Shown: piece by piece, positions 42,132 to 51,022 of the stretch
Layout: every line of letters begins with the position of its first letter
How positions within the stretch are numbered: the stretch's first letter is position 1
DNA from: Chloroflexota bacterium
Lineage (GTDB): Bacteria; Chloroflexota; Ktedonobacteria; Ktedonobacterales; JADMIN01
NCBI GenBank assembly: GCA_021323855.1
Contig: JAJPKE010000026.1
Span: 62,001-126,000 of the forward strand
DNA length: 64,000 bases
Reading direction: 5' to 3'
Notes under the pieces: model-generated
Told to the model about the DNA's origin: nothing
Seen by the model: only the letters and a program-made list of their open reading frames with translations
The model's database searches: none
Translations under genes and position numbers: made by a program

Positions 42132-43094
42132 TTATGCGTCAGCGATCATGTGTAGCTCATCGGCCAGTCGTCGTAGTGCCGCGCGTAGTTCGGCGGGGCT
42201 ACGCACCTGGAAGCGCACGCCGAGGCTGGCGAGGAAACGCGCGCTGTGGTCCAGGCTGCGGTCATAGGCGCGCAACAGCGTACATGCGCCGTCAGCCGTC
42301 TCTTCTAATGTTGCAAAGGCTGGCGGCACCATGCCCTGCACGGCGATAAGCGGCGCTTCCAGTAGCACTTCGATCAGCCAGGTATCCGGCATGTCTCTGA
42401 AGCGGGCGATGGCGAACGCCAGGCAATCGAAGTCGTTGGGGCGCGTAAAGGCTGCGCTGCCGGGCATGGCCGCCAGCACGCGGTCCAGCCGGAAGACGCG
42501 GATATCGCTACGTAGATGACAATAGCCGACGGCATACCAGCGGCGCTCATAGTGGACGAGGCCGTAGCAATCGAAGTCGCGCCAGACCGGTTCTGCCTCG
42601 CGTGAATGATATCGCATGTGAAGTGTGCGTTGCGTGTGCGCCGCCGAGCTGAAGGTGAGCAGGTGTGTGGAGAGCGGCACCTCAGTCGCCGCGAGGTCCA
42701 GCGCCACAGTCGCCTGGATGGCCTGCGCCTGGGCACGCAGCGCCGCCGGTAGCACCCGTTCAATCTTCTTCAGCGCGCCCTCTACCGCTGGCACGGTTCC
42801 CGCCAGCCCGGACTGCTGCGCCGCCATCAGCCCCAGCGTCACCGCGACCGCCTCGTCGTCCGAGAACATCAGCGGCGGCAACTTGAATCCAGGGCGCAGA
42901 TGATAGCCACCATAGCGCCCGCGTTCGGCCTCGATGGGAATGCCCATCTGTTGCAGCATCATGATATAGCGTCGCACACTGCGCGGTTCCACTTCGAGCC
43001 GCTCGGCCAACTGCTCGGCGGTGATGCTTGGGCGTGATTGCAGCAGATCGAGCGTGGCTAGCAGGCGCGTAGCTGGCGAATACGGCGCATACAT
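42132..43094 (-). CDS. YafY-type transcriptional regulator (HTH + WYL)
   Basis: 320 residues from ATG 43094 with AAGGGA upstream. N-terminal DeoR-like helix-turn-helix ITAEQLAERLEVEPRSVRRY, followed by the bridging GRYGGYHLRPGFKLPPLMFS. The C-terminal WYL domain reads RRWYAVGYCHLRSDIRVFRL, where the WYL motif is WYA. WYL domains bind nucleic-acid-derived or nucleotide ligands. It is divergent from the prenyltransferase-like gene, with a nested dyad in the shared 139-bp region that may be its operator. Confidence 0.9.
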   Translation of the reverse strand: MYAPYSPATRLLATLDLLQSRPSITAEQLAERLEVEPRSVRRYIMMLQQMGIPIEAERGRYGGYHLRPGFKLPPLMFSDDEAVAVTLGLMAAQQSGLAGTVPAVEGALKKIERVLPAALRAQAQAIQATVALDLAATEVPLSTHLLTFSSAAHTQRTLHMRYHSREAEPVWRDFDCYGLVHYERRWYAVGYCHLRSDIRVFRLDRVLAAMPGSAAFTRPNDFDCLAFAIARFRDMPDTWLIEVLLEAPLIAVQGMVPPAFATLEETADGACTLLRAYDRSLDHSARFLASLGVRFQVRSPAELRAALRRLADELHMIADA

Positions 43095-43173
43095 GGGCGA
43101 TATCCCTTGCTGGAAATCTTCATGTTCATATAGGACCGGATCAAACCACAATGCACTATACACTACTTTTCAG

Positions 43174-43203
43174 ATGGCGACATGAGTCATGAGTTTTCGC
43201 CAT
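43174..43203. promoter_or_regulatory. Nested dyad, candidate WYL-regulator operator
   Basis: Outer inverted repeat ATGGCGA (43174-43180) / TCGCCAT (43197-43203). It encloses the perfect palindrome CATGA-G-TCATG (43181-43191). It lies 30 bp upstream of the GTG start at 43234 and 80 bp upstream of the regulator start. Confidence 0.5.
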
Positions 43204-43233
43204 GAAATTTGAAGAACAACAGGAGTAACCTGC

Positions 43234-44067
43234 GTGAAAGCGACAACGACGGTAGAACAGGTCAAACACTTCCTGGCGGCGCATGGACGCGACATCGAGC
43301 AGGCGCAGCTAGCCTATCATTTCGAGGGCGCGCCGCTGGATGAATTGCTGCGCGTCCTGGAAACGTACCAGAACGCCGATGGTGGATTTGCCGGGCTAGA
43401 GCCGGACATCGCAGCGCCGGAGAGCAATCCCTTCGCCACAGAGCTTGCCCTTGCCATCTGTGCGCAGGCGCATGCGCCGCAGGATACGCCGCTGCTGCAA
43501 CGGGCGGTGGCGCATCTCGAACGCACGCAGGACGAAGACGGCGGCTGGCGTTTCACCCCCGCCATCTACGAACATGAGCTTGCGCCGTGGTTTCAGGGCT
43601 GGGAGTGGCCGAACCTCAATCCTTCCTGCACGCTCTCCGGGCTGCTCCGCGAACTGGGGCTTGGCTCAGCGGCGTTGCAGGCAAAGGTGGAGCAGTTGTT
43701 TGCGCGGCTGGCAAACGTCAAGGACCTGCTCAGCGACGAGTTCTACGCCGTCCGCCCGTATGTCTACTACTTCCTGCCGGAGTGGGCGCATCCACAGCGT
43801 GACCTGTATCTGTCGGGCGTCGTCTGGTGGCTGATTCGCCAGCAGGCCAACGATAGCCTGGATGGCAACCATTTCTTCCAGTATGTGCGCTCGCCGGAGA
43901 CGCAGGTTGCCAGGATGTTACCAGCGGCGCTGATCGAGGAGCGGCTGGACCGGCTGGCGGCGGAGCAGATGGAAGACGGCGGCTGGCCCAGCCCCTACGC
44001 CGATCACTGGCGCGGACCCATCACGATGCAAAACCTGCTGTTCTTGCGGGCATTCGGGCGGCTTTGA
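43234..44067 (+). CDS. Prenyltransferase/squalene-cyclase-repeat protein
   Basis: 277 residues, GTG start with AGGAG upstream. Three or four prenyltransferase/squalene-oxidase-type repeats are visible: TYQNADGGFAGLEP, TQDEDGGWRFTPA and EQMEDGGWPSPY, the QxxDGGW signature of alpha-6/alpha-6 barrels. It lacks the DxDD catalytic motif of squalene-hopene cyclases, so it is more likely a binding or regulatory member. It is divergent from the WYL regulator and convergent (19 bp) on a UbiA-family gene. Confidence 0.75.
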   Translation: MKATTTVEQVKHFLAAHGRDIEQAQLAYHFEGAPLDELLRVLETYQNADGGFAGLEPDIAAPESNPFATELALAICAQAHAPQDTPLLQRAVAHLERTQDEDGGWRFTPAIYEHELAPWFQGWEWPNLNPSCTLSGLLRELGLGSAALQAKVEQLFARLANVKDLLSDEFYAVRPYVYYFLPEWAHPQRDLYLSGVVWWLIRQQANDSLDGNHFFQYVRSPETQVARMLPAALIEERLDRLAAEQMEDGGWPSPYADHWRGPITMQNLLFLRAFGRL

Positions 44068-44086
44068 TGCGCTAGAGGCGCAGTTG

Positions 44087-45193
44087 CTAGAGGTGCTGCT
44101 GGAGGAATGGCACGAGCCGCACAATCACACCGGCGGCGAGCAGCCCGATGAGCGTCCAGAGGGCGAACGAGGCATAGGCGCGTAACATCGCGCGCACAGC
44201 CAGGTGGCGCGTGGTGCGTGCTGTTGCGCGCATCACGCCGGTCCAGGCGACCAGCGTTGCTGGCAGCGAGAAGATTGCTAGCAACGCGCCGTGTGAGCCG
44301 CCTTTAGGCAGTGCCGCCAGGCTCACCAGCGCATAGGCAGCGATGAGACCAACGCTATAGAGCAAGAGGCTACCACGCTCGCCGTTGAGCTGCACCAGCG
44401 TTTTGCGGGCGATGGCGCGGTCCGCATCGCGGTCGCGTAGGTGCGCCGCCAGCACCAGCGAAAACGCGAACAGGCCGAATGCCAGGCCGAGCAATAGCTC
44501 TTGCATGGTGGGCAAAACCGCTTGCGAAAGCGCCGTTGCCGTCACCAATCCAGGGCCGAGCGCCAGCAGAATCACAAACTCGCCCGCCGGAAGGCGTTTG
44601 AGCGCGTAATTGGTGGAGGAGTAGAGAAAGGCGATGATGAGGCCGAGCAGCCCCAACCCCAGCAGGAATGCGCCGCCGGTGAGCAGCAACGGCAACCCCA
44701 CCACAAGGCCCAGCGCCAGCAGCAGGATGCTGGCGCGCAGGGTGGTCATCGGCTCGATGCCGGTGCCTTCCAGCACATTCGCCGCGTAATAGCTGCCGCC
44801 CGCGTTCGGATCCCAACGCCGGTGAACGTTGCGCTCGAATTCGAGGTATTCATCCAGCATACTTGCGCCGGACATCACCAGCAGCACCGAAAGCAACAGG
44901 CAGATTGCTGGCAGCAGCGATACGCGCCGTCCGGTTGCCCAGAGCAGCGCCAGCGTCGCGCCAGCAGGCGCCAGGCCCAGCAGCAGCGTTGGCGGGCGGC
45001 AGAGCCGCACCCAGGCAGCCAGTTTGCCGGAGGAACGCTCATGTGATACGTTTGCCGCCACAGGTAGCGCCAGCGGCGCGGAGGGGGCAGGCAGGTGGAA
45101 CGAACCGTTCATATCACTGGCGTTCTCAGCACGTTGAACATGCTCAGCGTGCTCAATGCGAACGCCCGACGATTGCTGATCCACCTGATCCAT
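44087..45193 (-). CDS. UbiA-family prenyltransferase
   Basis: 368 residues from ATG 45193 with GGGGGAA upstream. Eight to nine membrane helices. The first Asp-rich motif region is SMLDEYLEFERNVHRR, a deviation from the NDxxDxxxD consensus. The second region is HLRDRDADRAIARKTLVQLN (RDxxxD), with LYSSTNYALKRLPAGEFVIL between, resembling MenA. It attaches a prenyl chain to an aromatic acceptor (quinone or chlorophyll/heme side chain). Altered first motif leaves the substrate, and perhaps activity, uncertain. Confidence 0.82.
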   Translation of the reverse strand: MDQVDQQSSGVRIEHAEHVQRAENASDMNGSFHLPAPSAPLALPVAANVSHERSSGKLAAWVRLCRPPTLLLGLAPAGATLALLWATGRRVSLLPAICLLLSVLLVMSGASMLDEYLEFERNVHRRWDPNAGGSYYAANVLEGTGIEPMTTLRASILLLALGLVVGLPLLLTGGAFLLGLGLLGLIIAFLYSSTNYALKRLPAGEFVILLALGPGLVTATALSQAVLPTMQELLLGLAFGLFAFSLVLAAHLRDRDADRAIARKTLVQLNGERGSLLLYSVGLIAAYALVSLAALPKGGSHGALLAIFSLPATLVAWTGVMRATARTTRHLAVRAMLRAYASFALWTLIGLLAAGVIVRLVPFLQQHL

Positions 45194-45272
45194 ACGCGAA
45201 TTCCCCCATAAAATGCTGCAAAACAAGCCATACAGGTGTTAGAACGAAATTGTAGAGATGGGATGAGAAAGG

Positions 45273-45917
45273 TTAGAAATCGGTCAGGCGCTCGAGGCGT
45301 TGCTGCACGCGCTCCATTGCCGTAATCAGATGCGCCTGGCTGGCGACGAGCGTCAGATCGCCGCGCGTCTTCTCCAGGATGCCGCGCGCTGCGTCGGTCG
45401 TGCGGCGCAGATTGCCGGTGATGGCGTCTGGATAATCGAGCGTAATCAGCAGCGCATAGATTTCATCCATATCGGCCAGCAGCACCTCGCAGGTGTCCAG
45501 CTTGCCCAGCCGCATGCGGTCAAGCGTGTAGCGGCGCAGTTCACCAACCGCCTCGCCAAGACCGTTCAGGTAGGGCGCCCATTCGATGCCGAGGTCTTCT
45601 GGCATGGGCAGCGTCTCTCGCTTGATGAGGGCGCAGGTCAGCGCCGCCTCCGCATACTCTTTCTGGGCGTCGGCGACGAATCCGGCGTGAAAGATGTCGA
45701 GATGCTCACGCAGGTCTGCCGCCATCTCGCGCAGCAGCGCGCCAGCATCTTTCAAGAGCTGTCCGGCGGTCTCGAATTCGTCGCGATGGGCGGCGCGAAT
45801 CGTGTTGGCGCAGAGACGAATGGCTGCGCGAGATTTCGGCAGCGCCCGCTCACGTGCGCTATGTTTGGCGGCCAGATAGTCCTGCGCCGCGCGGCCAATA
45901 GTTTGCAAATCCGACAT
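45273..45917 (-). CDS. Translin-family protein
   Basis: 214 residues from ATG 45917, GAGGTGA upstream. All-helical, with the translin signatures EYAEAALTCALIKRETLPMP, EWAPYLNGLGEAVGELRRYT and LEKTRGDLTLVASQ near the C-terminus. Translins bind RNA/ssDNA and are known from eukaryotes, archaea and scattered bacteria. No RNase (TRAX) partner gene is next to it. Confidence 0.85.
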   Translation of the reverse strand: MSDLQTIGRAAQDYLAAKHSARERALPKSRAAIRLCANTIRAAHRDEFETAGQLLKDAGALLREMAADLREHLDIFHAGFVADAQKEYAEAALTCALIKRETLPMPEDLGIEWAPYLNGLGEAVGELRRYTLDRMRLGKLDTCEVLLADMDEIYALLITLDYPDAITGNLRRTTDAARGILEKTRGDLTLVASQAHLITAMERVQQRLERLTDF

Positions 45918-46153
45918 TGGTGTCACCTCTGCTTCGTTTCCTCCGGGGCATCGTTGCTGGCCATGGCAGTTCTCTGGCAATGGCCGCCATAACGCTGCGC
46001 ACACGGGGGAACAACCCAAAAGCCTCCGTGCGCCGGGTATGAGACCTTGTTCGTTCTCTTCGTTGCTTGCGCTTAAGTGTACATCTCTCCCACTGCTCTG
46101 TCAAACGACGCATGCCCTGGCCAATGCGTCGCCAGTCCGCTTGAAATGAGCGT

Positions 46154-46182
46154 TTGACGGCTACCGCACACCATGCTAGCAT
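46154..46182 (+). promoter_or_regulatory. Candidate promoter of the ribokinase gene
   Basis: TTGACG at 46154-46159, exact 17-bp spacer, TAGCAT at 46177-46182. Confidence 0.5.
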
Positions 46183-46194
46183 GACAGCATGACA
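46172..46194. promoter_or_regulatory. Palindrome and direct repeat over the ribokinase -10 box
   Basis: Perfect 12-bp palindrome CATGCTAGCATG (46172-46183) and the tandem GCATGACA GCATGACA (46179-46194). A repressor bound here would block the promoter. Confidence 0.5.
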
Positions 46195-46255
46195 ATGAGG
46201 CATATGGCAAAAGAAGCCGCTGTTTACTTGCGCTGAGACGAGAAAGGGCCACTCT

Positions 46256-47203
46256 ATGCCAAACGCTCGTCGTGGAGTCGTTGTGCTGGCCAGCTTTATC
46301 CTGGACATGGTGGCCCATGTGCCGCGCCGTCCGCTGACCGGCGAGTCGCTGATTGGCACGGACTTTGGCATGTTCGCGGGCGGCAAGGGCTGCAATCAGG
46401 CTATCGCCGCTGCGCGCTCTGGCGCCGATGTGCGCGTGATCGGGCGGCTCGGCGCCGACACCTTCGCACCGATATTTCAGGCACTGCTGGCGCGCGAGGG
46501 CATCGCAGATCGCTGGGTGATGCTGGATGAGACGGAAGGCACCGGCCTGGCGTTTCCGCTGATCGAACCGGACGGGCAGAACAGCATCGTTGTGGTGCCA
46601 CGCGCCAACCTACGCACCACGCCTGATGACGTTCTCGCAGCAGAGGAGGCTTTCGCTGGCGCGGCGGCGCTGCTGGTGCAGATGGAGGTGACGCTGCCAG
46701 CCATCTATCAGGCCGCTGAGCTGGCGCAGAAACACGGCGTGCGCGTCCTCTTCAATCCCGCCCCGGTGCCCGACCCCACGCCAGACTTCCCGGAGGCGTT
46801 CTGGCGGCAGATTGATATCCTTCTGCCGAATGAGCGCGAGGCCGAGACGCTGACTGGCATCGCGACGCACGACCTCGGTGGCGTGGAGCAGGCCGGGCAG
46901 CGGCTCATCGAACGTGGCTGCCGCTCGGTGGTCATCACGCTGGGGAGCCGTGGCGCGTACTGGCTGCCCGGCGCAGGCGCAGAGGGCGTGGTGCTGCCGC
47001 CATTTGCGGTGCAACAGGTGGACGCCACGGCTGCGGGGGATGCGTTCTGTGGCGCGCTGGCGGCGGGTCTGGCAGCGGGATTGTCCGACCAGGAGGCGCT
47101 ACGCCGCGCCAGCGCAGCGGGTGCGCTCGCCACGATAAAGCTGGGCGCGGAGCCGTCGCTACCCACCGCCGCAGATATAGACACGCTCCTGGCAACAGCA
47201 TGA
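46256..47203 (+). CDS. Ribokinase (PfkB family)
   Basis: 315 residues, AAAGGG upstream of the ATG. The ribokinase N-terminus GRRLGADTFA and GGKGCNQAIAAARSGADV is typical of RbsK, and the C-terminal DATAAGDAFCGALAAGLAAG holds the catalytic Asp (DTTGAGD variant). It phosphorylates D-ribose or a related sugar or nucleoside with ATP. No ribose transporter is present in the window. A palindrome overlaps its candidate promoter. Confidence 0.88.
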   Translation: MPNARRGVVVLASFILDMVAHVPRRPLTGESLIGTDFGMFAGGKGCNQAIAAARSGADVRVIGRLGADTFAPIFQALLAREGIADRWVMLDETEGTGLAFPLIEPDGQNSIVVVPRANLRTTPDDVLAAEEAFAGAAALLVQMEVTLPAIYQAAELAQKHGVRVLFNPAPVPDPTPDFPEAFWRQIDILLPNEREAETLTGIATHDLGGVEQAGQRLIERGCRSVVITLGSRGAYWLPGAGAEGVVLPPFAVQQVDATAAGDAFCGALAAGLAAGLSDQEALRRASAAGALATIKLGAEPSLPTAADIDTLLATA

Positions 47204-47494
47204 CGACGACATGACAGCAGCATAAACAACAGTAGAGCCGCGCGCCAATGAAACGACGATTCCAAGAGAAATCAGCCCTGGCCCGTTACTTGCATTTTCT
47301 TGCGCCATTTGTCCTATGCGCTTTGGGCGCTTTTCTTCCATCCGTTCCAATTCATGAAACAAGAAAGGCTATGGCCACTATTTTAGCCGTTCGACGCCGG
47401 TCGCCTGGGTAATCGCAACGTGCGCCCGCGAGGGCCAAGAGGCGAGTGATAGACAGATAGACACATAGACTGATAGATAAGCGTGGGTGAAGAG

Positions 47495-49510
47495 ATGGAC
47501 GAACGCGATACGCTGGCGTCATCCGCAACGACGGGTGAGTTGGTTCTCCGTATTCCGGCTGATGCGATGTCTACCATCTCCACGGCCTCCACGGCGAGCC
47601 GCACCGATACCTCGGTCTCGACGGATGCTGAGCGCGCGGAGCGGAAACCCTGGTATGCGCTCTTCCGTTCACCACTCTGGCTCTGCCTGCTGGCGGGACT
47701 CCTCATACGGATCTGGCTGAGCGTGCGCACCCACGGCACGCTGGACGGCGATGAGGCGCTGCTGGGGATTCAGGCGGAGCATATCCTGCACGGCGAACGC
47801 CCGATCTACTTCTACGGCTTGAACTACTTTGGCAGCCTGGAAGCCTATATCGTGGCTGGTGTCTCCGCTGTCTTCGGTCCCTCGGTCGCGGTATTGCGCG
47901 CCGTCACCACTGCCTTTGGCCTGGTGTTGATTGCGCTGACGTGGTGGTTTGCCTCGCTGCTGGCGCAGGCGGCGCACCTGCCGCTCTATGCGCGGAAACG
48001 CTTTACCGTGTGCGCGGCGTTGGTGGCGGCGATTCCGCCGGTCTATGATGGCATCATCGAGCTACGCACCGGCGGTGGCTGGATCGAATCATTCTGCATC
48101 ATGCTGCTGCTGCTGATCCTGGCTTTCCGCCTGACGACACGCTGGCACGAGGGCGCGTCTACCGGCGAACTGGCGCTACGCTGGGCTGGCATCGGCTTCG
48201 TTGTCGGCTTCGGCATGTGGATTTATCCGCTGGTGACGGTGGCTATCTCGGCGGCGGCGCTGTGGATTGTGGTGGATAGCCTGGTCGCCGCTATCAGGCG
48301 ATGGAGAGCCTCAACGCCTCTCATGCAAGCCATCTGGCCGTCGCTCAAGGAGTTGCTGCTGGCGGTGGCTGCCATCCCTGCCTGTGTGCTGGGCTTCACG
48401 CCGGGCATCATTTATGGCGCGTCCCATCAATGGGCAAACATCAGGTATCTTTTCTCGCTGGGCGGCGGCTGGACGGTGCAGCGCGCGATCACGGTGTCGC
48501 GCGTTGCCTCGCGCTATGGGGCGTGTGTCGCGCCGCGCGTGATCAGCGGCGCCACGCCGGTCGAAAGTCCGCTGCTGACTGTCATCCATTCGCCGTTGCT
48601 GCTGCTTGGCGTTGGCGCGATCTTCTTCTCGCTCATCGCCATCGTCTGTTCCTTCCGGTGGCCGCATCCGGCGCTGGTGCGGGCGCGTCGTCTGGCCTTC
48701 CTGCCCGCAGTCTTTGGCGTTTGCTCGGCGGTTCTCTTCTGCACGAGTTCGGCTTCGACCTCCATTCTGCTGGGATGCAGAAACGATCTCGGTGGGCGCT
48801 ACGCCTCGCCGCTGGTGATGGCACTGCCGTTCTTCTTCGCTACGGCATTCACACTCATCAGCATGTACGTCACCGAACGCGCGCCAGGGCGAACGGCTGC
48901 AAGTGTTGCCGTGACCCCATCCATCCCACGCACGGCAAAACCGCTGAGCAAGCGACGATATGCGGTGGCGCTGATCGGACTCTTCGCGCTGCTGATCGTC
49001 TATTTCGGCGGGCAGACTGCAACCTATGGCTTGACCAATGCGGATGAAGCTTTCCAATCCGCGTATTGCACGATAGCTCCGGCGAATTATGGCCCTATCA
49101 TTGCGTATCTGGAACAGCAGCATGTGCAGTATGTCTGGGCTACCAACTTGCTCGCCTATCCAATCTCGTTTGAGACCAACAATCGCATCATCGTGGCGGA
49201 CCCCCTGGCGGTGATTCACCCACGAGACGCCATCAATCGTATTCCGTCCTACACCGATGCCGTGGCGCAGGCGGACCGCCCGACTCTATTGGTCTTCGTC
49301 AAGCATGGCGACGCGCATCCGTATCTGCTGCAACTGCTCGACCAGCAGCACGTGACGTACAATGCAGCGTTCTTCCCGTCACAGCCAGGAGTTGATGTGC
49401 TGGCCGTCACGCCGCTGAATCAGAACGTGTCGCCGCTCACCACGCCGAGCCTCGACATCTTCTATTGCCAGATCATCAATAGCCAATCGGACATTCCATC
49501 CCACTCCTGA
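47495..49510 (+). CDS. GT-C-type membrane glycosyltransferase
   Basis: 671 residues from ATG 47495; a GTG at 47483 is an alternative start. Ten or more membrane helices. The first extracytoplasmic loop has TLDGDEALLGIQAEHILHG, the Asp-Glu motif of ArnT/PMT-type GT-C enzymes that use a polyprenyl-phosphate sugar. The C-terminal 150 residues are a soluble extracytoplasmic domain. It probably glycosylates a cell-envelope lipid or protein. The methyltransferase downstream starts 13 bp after its stop. Confidence 0.75.
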   Translation: MDERDTLASSATTGELVLRIPADAMSTISTASTASRTDTSVSTDAERAERKPWYALFRSPLWLCLLAGLLIRIWLSVRTHGTLDGDEALLGIQAEHILHGERPIYFYGLNYFGSLEAYIVAGVSAVFGPSVAVLRAVTTAFGLVLIALTWWFASLLAQAAHLPLYARKRFTVCAALVAAIPPVYDGIIELRTGGGWIESFCIMLLLLILAFRLTTRWHEGASTGELALRWAGIGFVVGFGMWIYPLVTVAISAAALWIVVDSLVAAIRRWRASTPLMQAIWPSLKELLLAVAAIPACVLGFTPGIIYGASHQWANIRYLFSLGGGWTVQRAITVSRVASRYGACVAPRVISGATPVESPLLTVIHSPLLLLGVGAIFFSLIAIVCSFRWPHPALVRARRLAFLPAVFGVCSAVLFCTSSASTSILLGCRNDLGGRYASPLVMALPFFFATAFTLISMYVTERAPGRTAASVAVTPSIPRTAKPLSKRRYAVALIGLFALLIVYFGGQTATYGLTNADEAFQSAYCTIAPANYGPIIAYLEQQHVQYVWATNLLAYPISFETNNRIIVADPLAVIHPRDAINRIPSYTDAVAQADRPTLLVFVKHGDAHPYLLQLLDQQHVTYNAAFFPSQPGVDVLAVTPLNQNVSPLTTPSLDIFYCQIINSQSDIPSHS

Positions 49511-49523
49511 CGGGCAGTAACAC

Positions 49524-50384
49524 ATGAAGGATGAAGGGGCACAGCAACACTATATTGGCGCGGAGGATGCAGGCGAGGCGGAACGATTGGTGGCGCAGGA
49601 GAGCGGCGCGCAGGATGAGCTACGCGCCGCGCTGGCGCTTCACCTGCCACCGGAGCAGGCGCGCGTGCTAGAGCTTGGCTGTGGCAACGGCGTCTTCACG
49701 CAGGCGTTGCTTACGGCGCTGCCGGATGCCACCATCACAGCCATTGACACCGATGAGCGCCTGCTGGCTGATGCGCGCGTTCGCCTCGCACAGGCGACCA
49801 GCGCCGGTCGCATAACGTTTGCCCGTGCCGACGCCACGCGCCTGCCTTATCCTGCGCGCAGCTTTGATCTGGTGGCCTGCCGCTTTCTGCTGATGCACCA
49901 GGCAGACCCGCTAATCGTCGTTGGGGAGATGTTCCGGGTGGCTGCCATTGGCGGTGTCGCGTTGGCCATCGAGCCAGATTGGGGCGCACGCGCGCTCTAT
50001 CCCGATGGCGAGGCGCAGCTTGCCCTGCTCGATCTCGCCAGCCGTGCGCACCCCTATGGCTTTCCTGATTTGCTGCTTGGCCGCAAACTCTATGCGCTGC
50101 TTCGCGCCGTCGGCTTTGCTGATATGCGCGTGCGGGCGACCGCTTTCTGCGAAACTGCCGCCGACCGCCCAGCGATATCTGAGGATGAGGAACAGCCCAG
50201 CACCGGCCCAGCGCGCCTGTTGGAACAGGGGCGCTCGCTGCTGCGTAGCTCTGGCGTGGCCGATGACGCCACGCTCGATGCACTTATCGCCCGCCTGGAA
50301 GCGATTCCCCGCCATCCTGAATATTTCTCCGCTGGCATGGACTTCGCAGTCAGCGCCCGCAAGCCAGCGCCGACTGTGCCGTAA
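49524..50384 (+). CDS. Class I SAM-dependent methyltransferase
   Basis: 286 residues. Motif I VLELGCGNGVFTQALL, motif II ITAIDTDERLL (acidic Asp) and motif III FARADATRLPYPARSFDLV form a full Rossmann-fold methyltransferase. Substrate unknown. No clear Shine-Dalgarno: it follows the GT-C gene by 13 bp and may be translationally coupled. Confidence 0.85.
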   Translation: MKDEGAQQHYIGAEDAGEAERLVAQESGAQDELRAALALHLPPEQARVLELGCGNGVFTQALLTALPDATITAIDTDERLLADARVRLAQATSAGRITFARADATRLPYPARSFDLVACRFLLMHQADPLIVVGEMFRVAAIGGVALAIEPDWGARALYPDGEAQLALLDLASRAHPYGFPDLLLGRKLYALLRAVGFADMRVRATAFCETAADRPAISEDEEQPSTGPARLLEQGRSLLRSSGVADDATLDALIARLEAIPRHPEYFSAGMDFAVSARKPAPTVP

Positions 50385-50490
50385 TCTATACGTTATTATG
50401 CCTCAGCAGTGGCGATGCAGACGCGATATACTACGGTTACATCAGCAGCATTGACCGGCGATATCTTCTTGAGCAAGAGGGCGGCAAACG

Positions 50491-50964
50491 ATGGCGACAT
50501 CCCATGAACCGGCGATTTCCGTGCGTGTCGCCACCGATGCCGACCGCATCTCCGCGCGCGAACTTATCGCCCCCACGTCACCGCGTGGCCGCGCCAGCCT
50601 GGTACTGCTGCGCGCGGGGCAGGGGTTGCTCTGGGTGGCGCATGAACGCCAGGCGGAGGGCGAGAAGCTGGTTGGGCTGTTGCTGGCGACGGTGCAGATA
50701 GACCCGGACTCCGAGGAGCCGGTCGGCTACATCCAGGAGTTGCTGGTGCACCCGGCGTACCGGCGGCTGGGCGTTGCCATGCACCTGCTAGACGCCGCCG
50801 AACGCTTCTTCCTGGAGGAGCAGCGGTTCTCGCAAATCTACCTCGCCACCTCGCCGGATAACGAGGCCGCGCTCCGCCTCTATCGCAGCCGAGGCTATAC
50901 CGCCTATCAGGTGCGGCTCGCCAAGCGGCGTACTGGTCCGGCCAGCGAGGCAGAGAGCGAATGA
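50491..50964 (+). CDS. GNAT-family N-acetyltransferase
   Basis: 157 residues. The acetyl-CoA motif VHPAYRRLGVAMHLLDAAER (R/QxxGxG/A) and the C-terminal LATSPDNEAALRLYRSRGYT are typical. Moves an acetyl group from acetyl-CoA to an amine; substrate not predictable. It lies between two methyltransferase genes in the same direction. Confidence 0.88.
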   Translation: MATSHEPAISVRVATDADRISARELIAPTSPRGRASLVLLRAGQGLLWVAHERQAEGEKLVGLLLATVQIDPDSEEPVGYIQELLVHPAYRRLGVAMHLLDAAERFFLEEQRFSQIYLATSPDNEAALRLYRSRGYTAYQVRLAKRRTGPASEAESE

Positions 50965-51022
50965 GCGTCTGGCAATCGCTTCAGTACGATGCCCATCTAA
51001 ACCCTGGCAGGAGCAACAGAGC

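Noticed and set aside
47310..47345. Terminator GCGC..GCGC plus TTTTCTT after the ribokinase gene
   Set aside because: Stem of only four pairs, too weak to support.
48311..49219. 302-residue minus-strand frame
   Set aside because: Antisense to the GT-C gene, Arg/Gln/His-rich composition, no ribosome-binding site.
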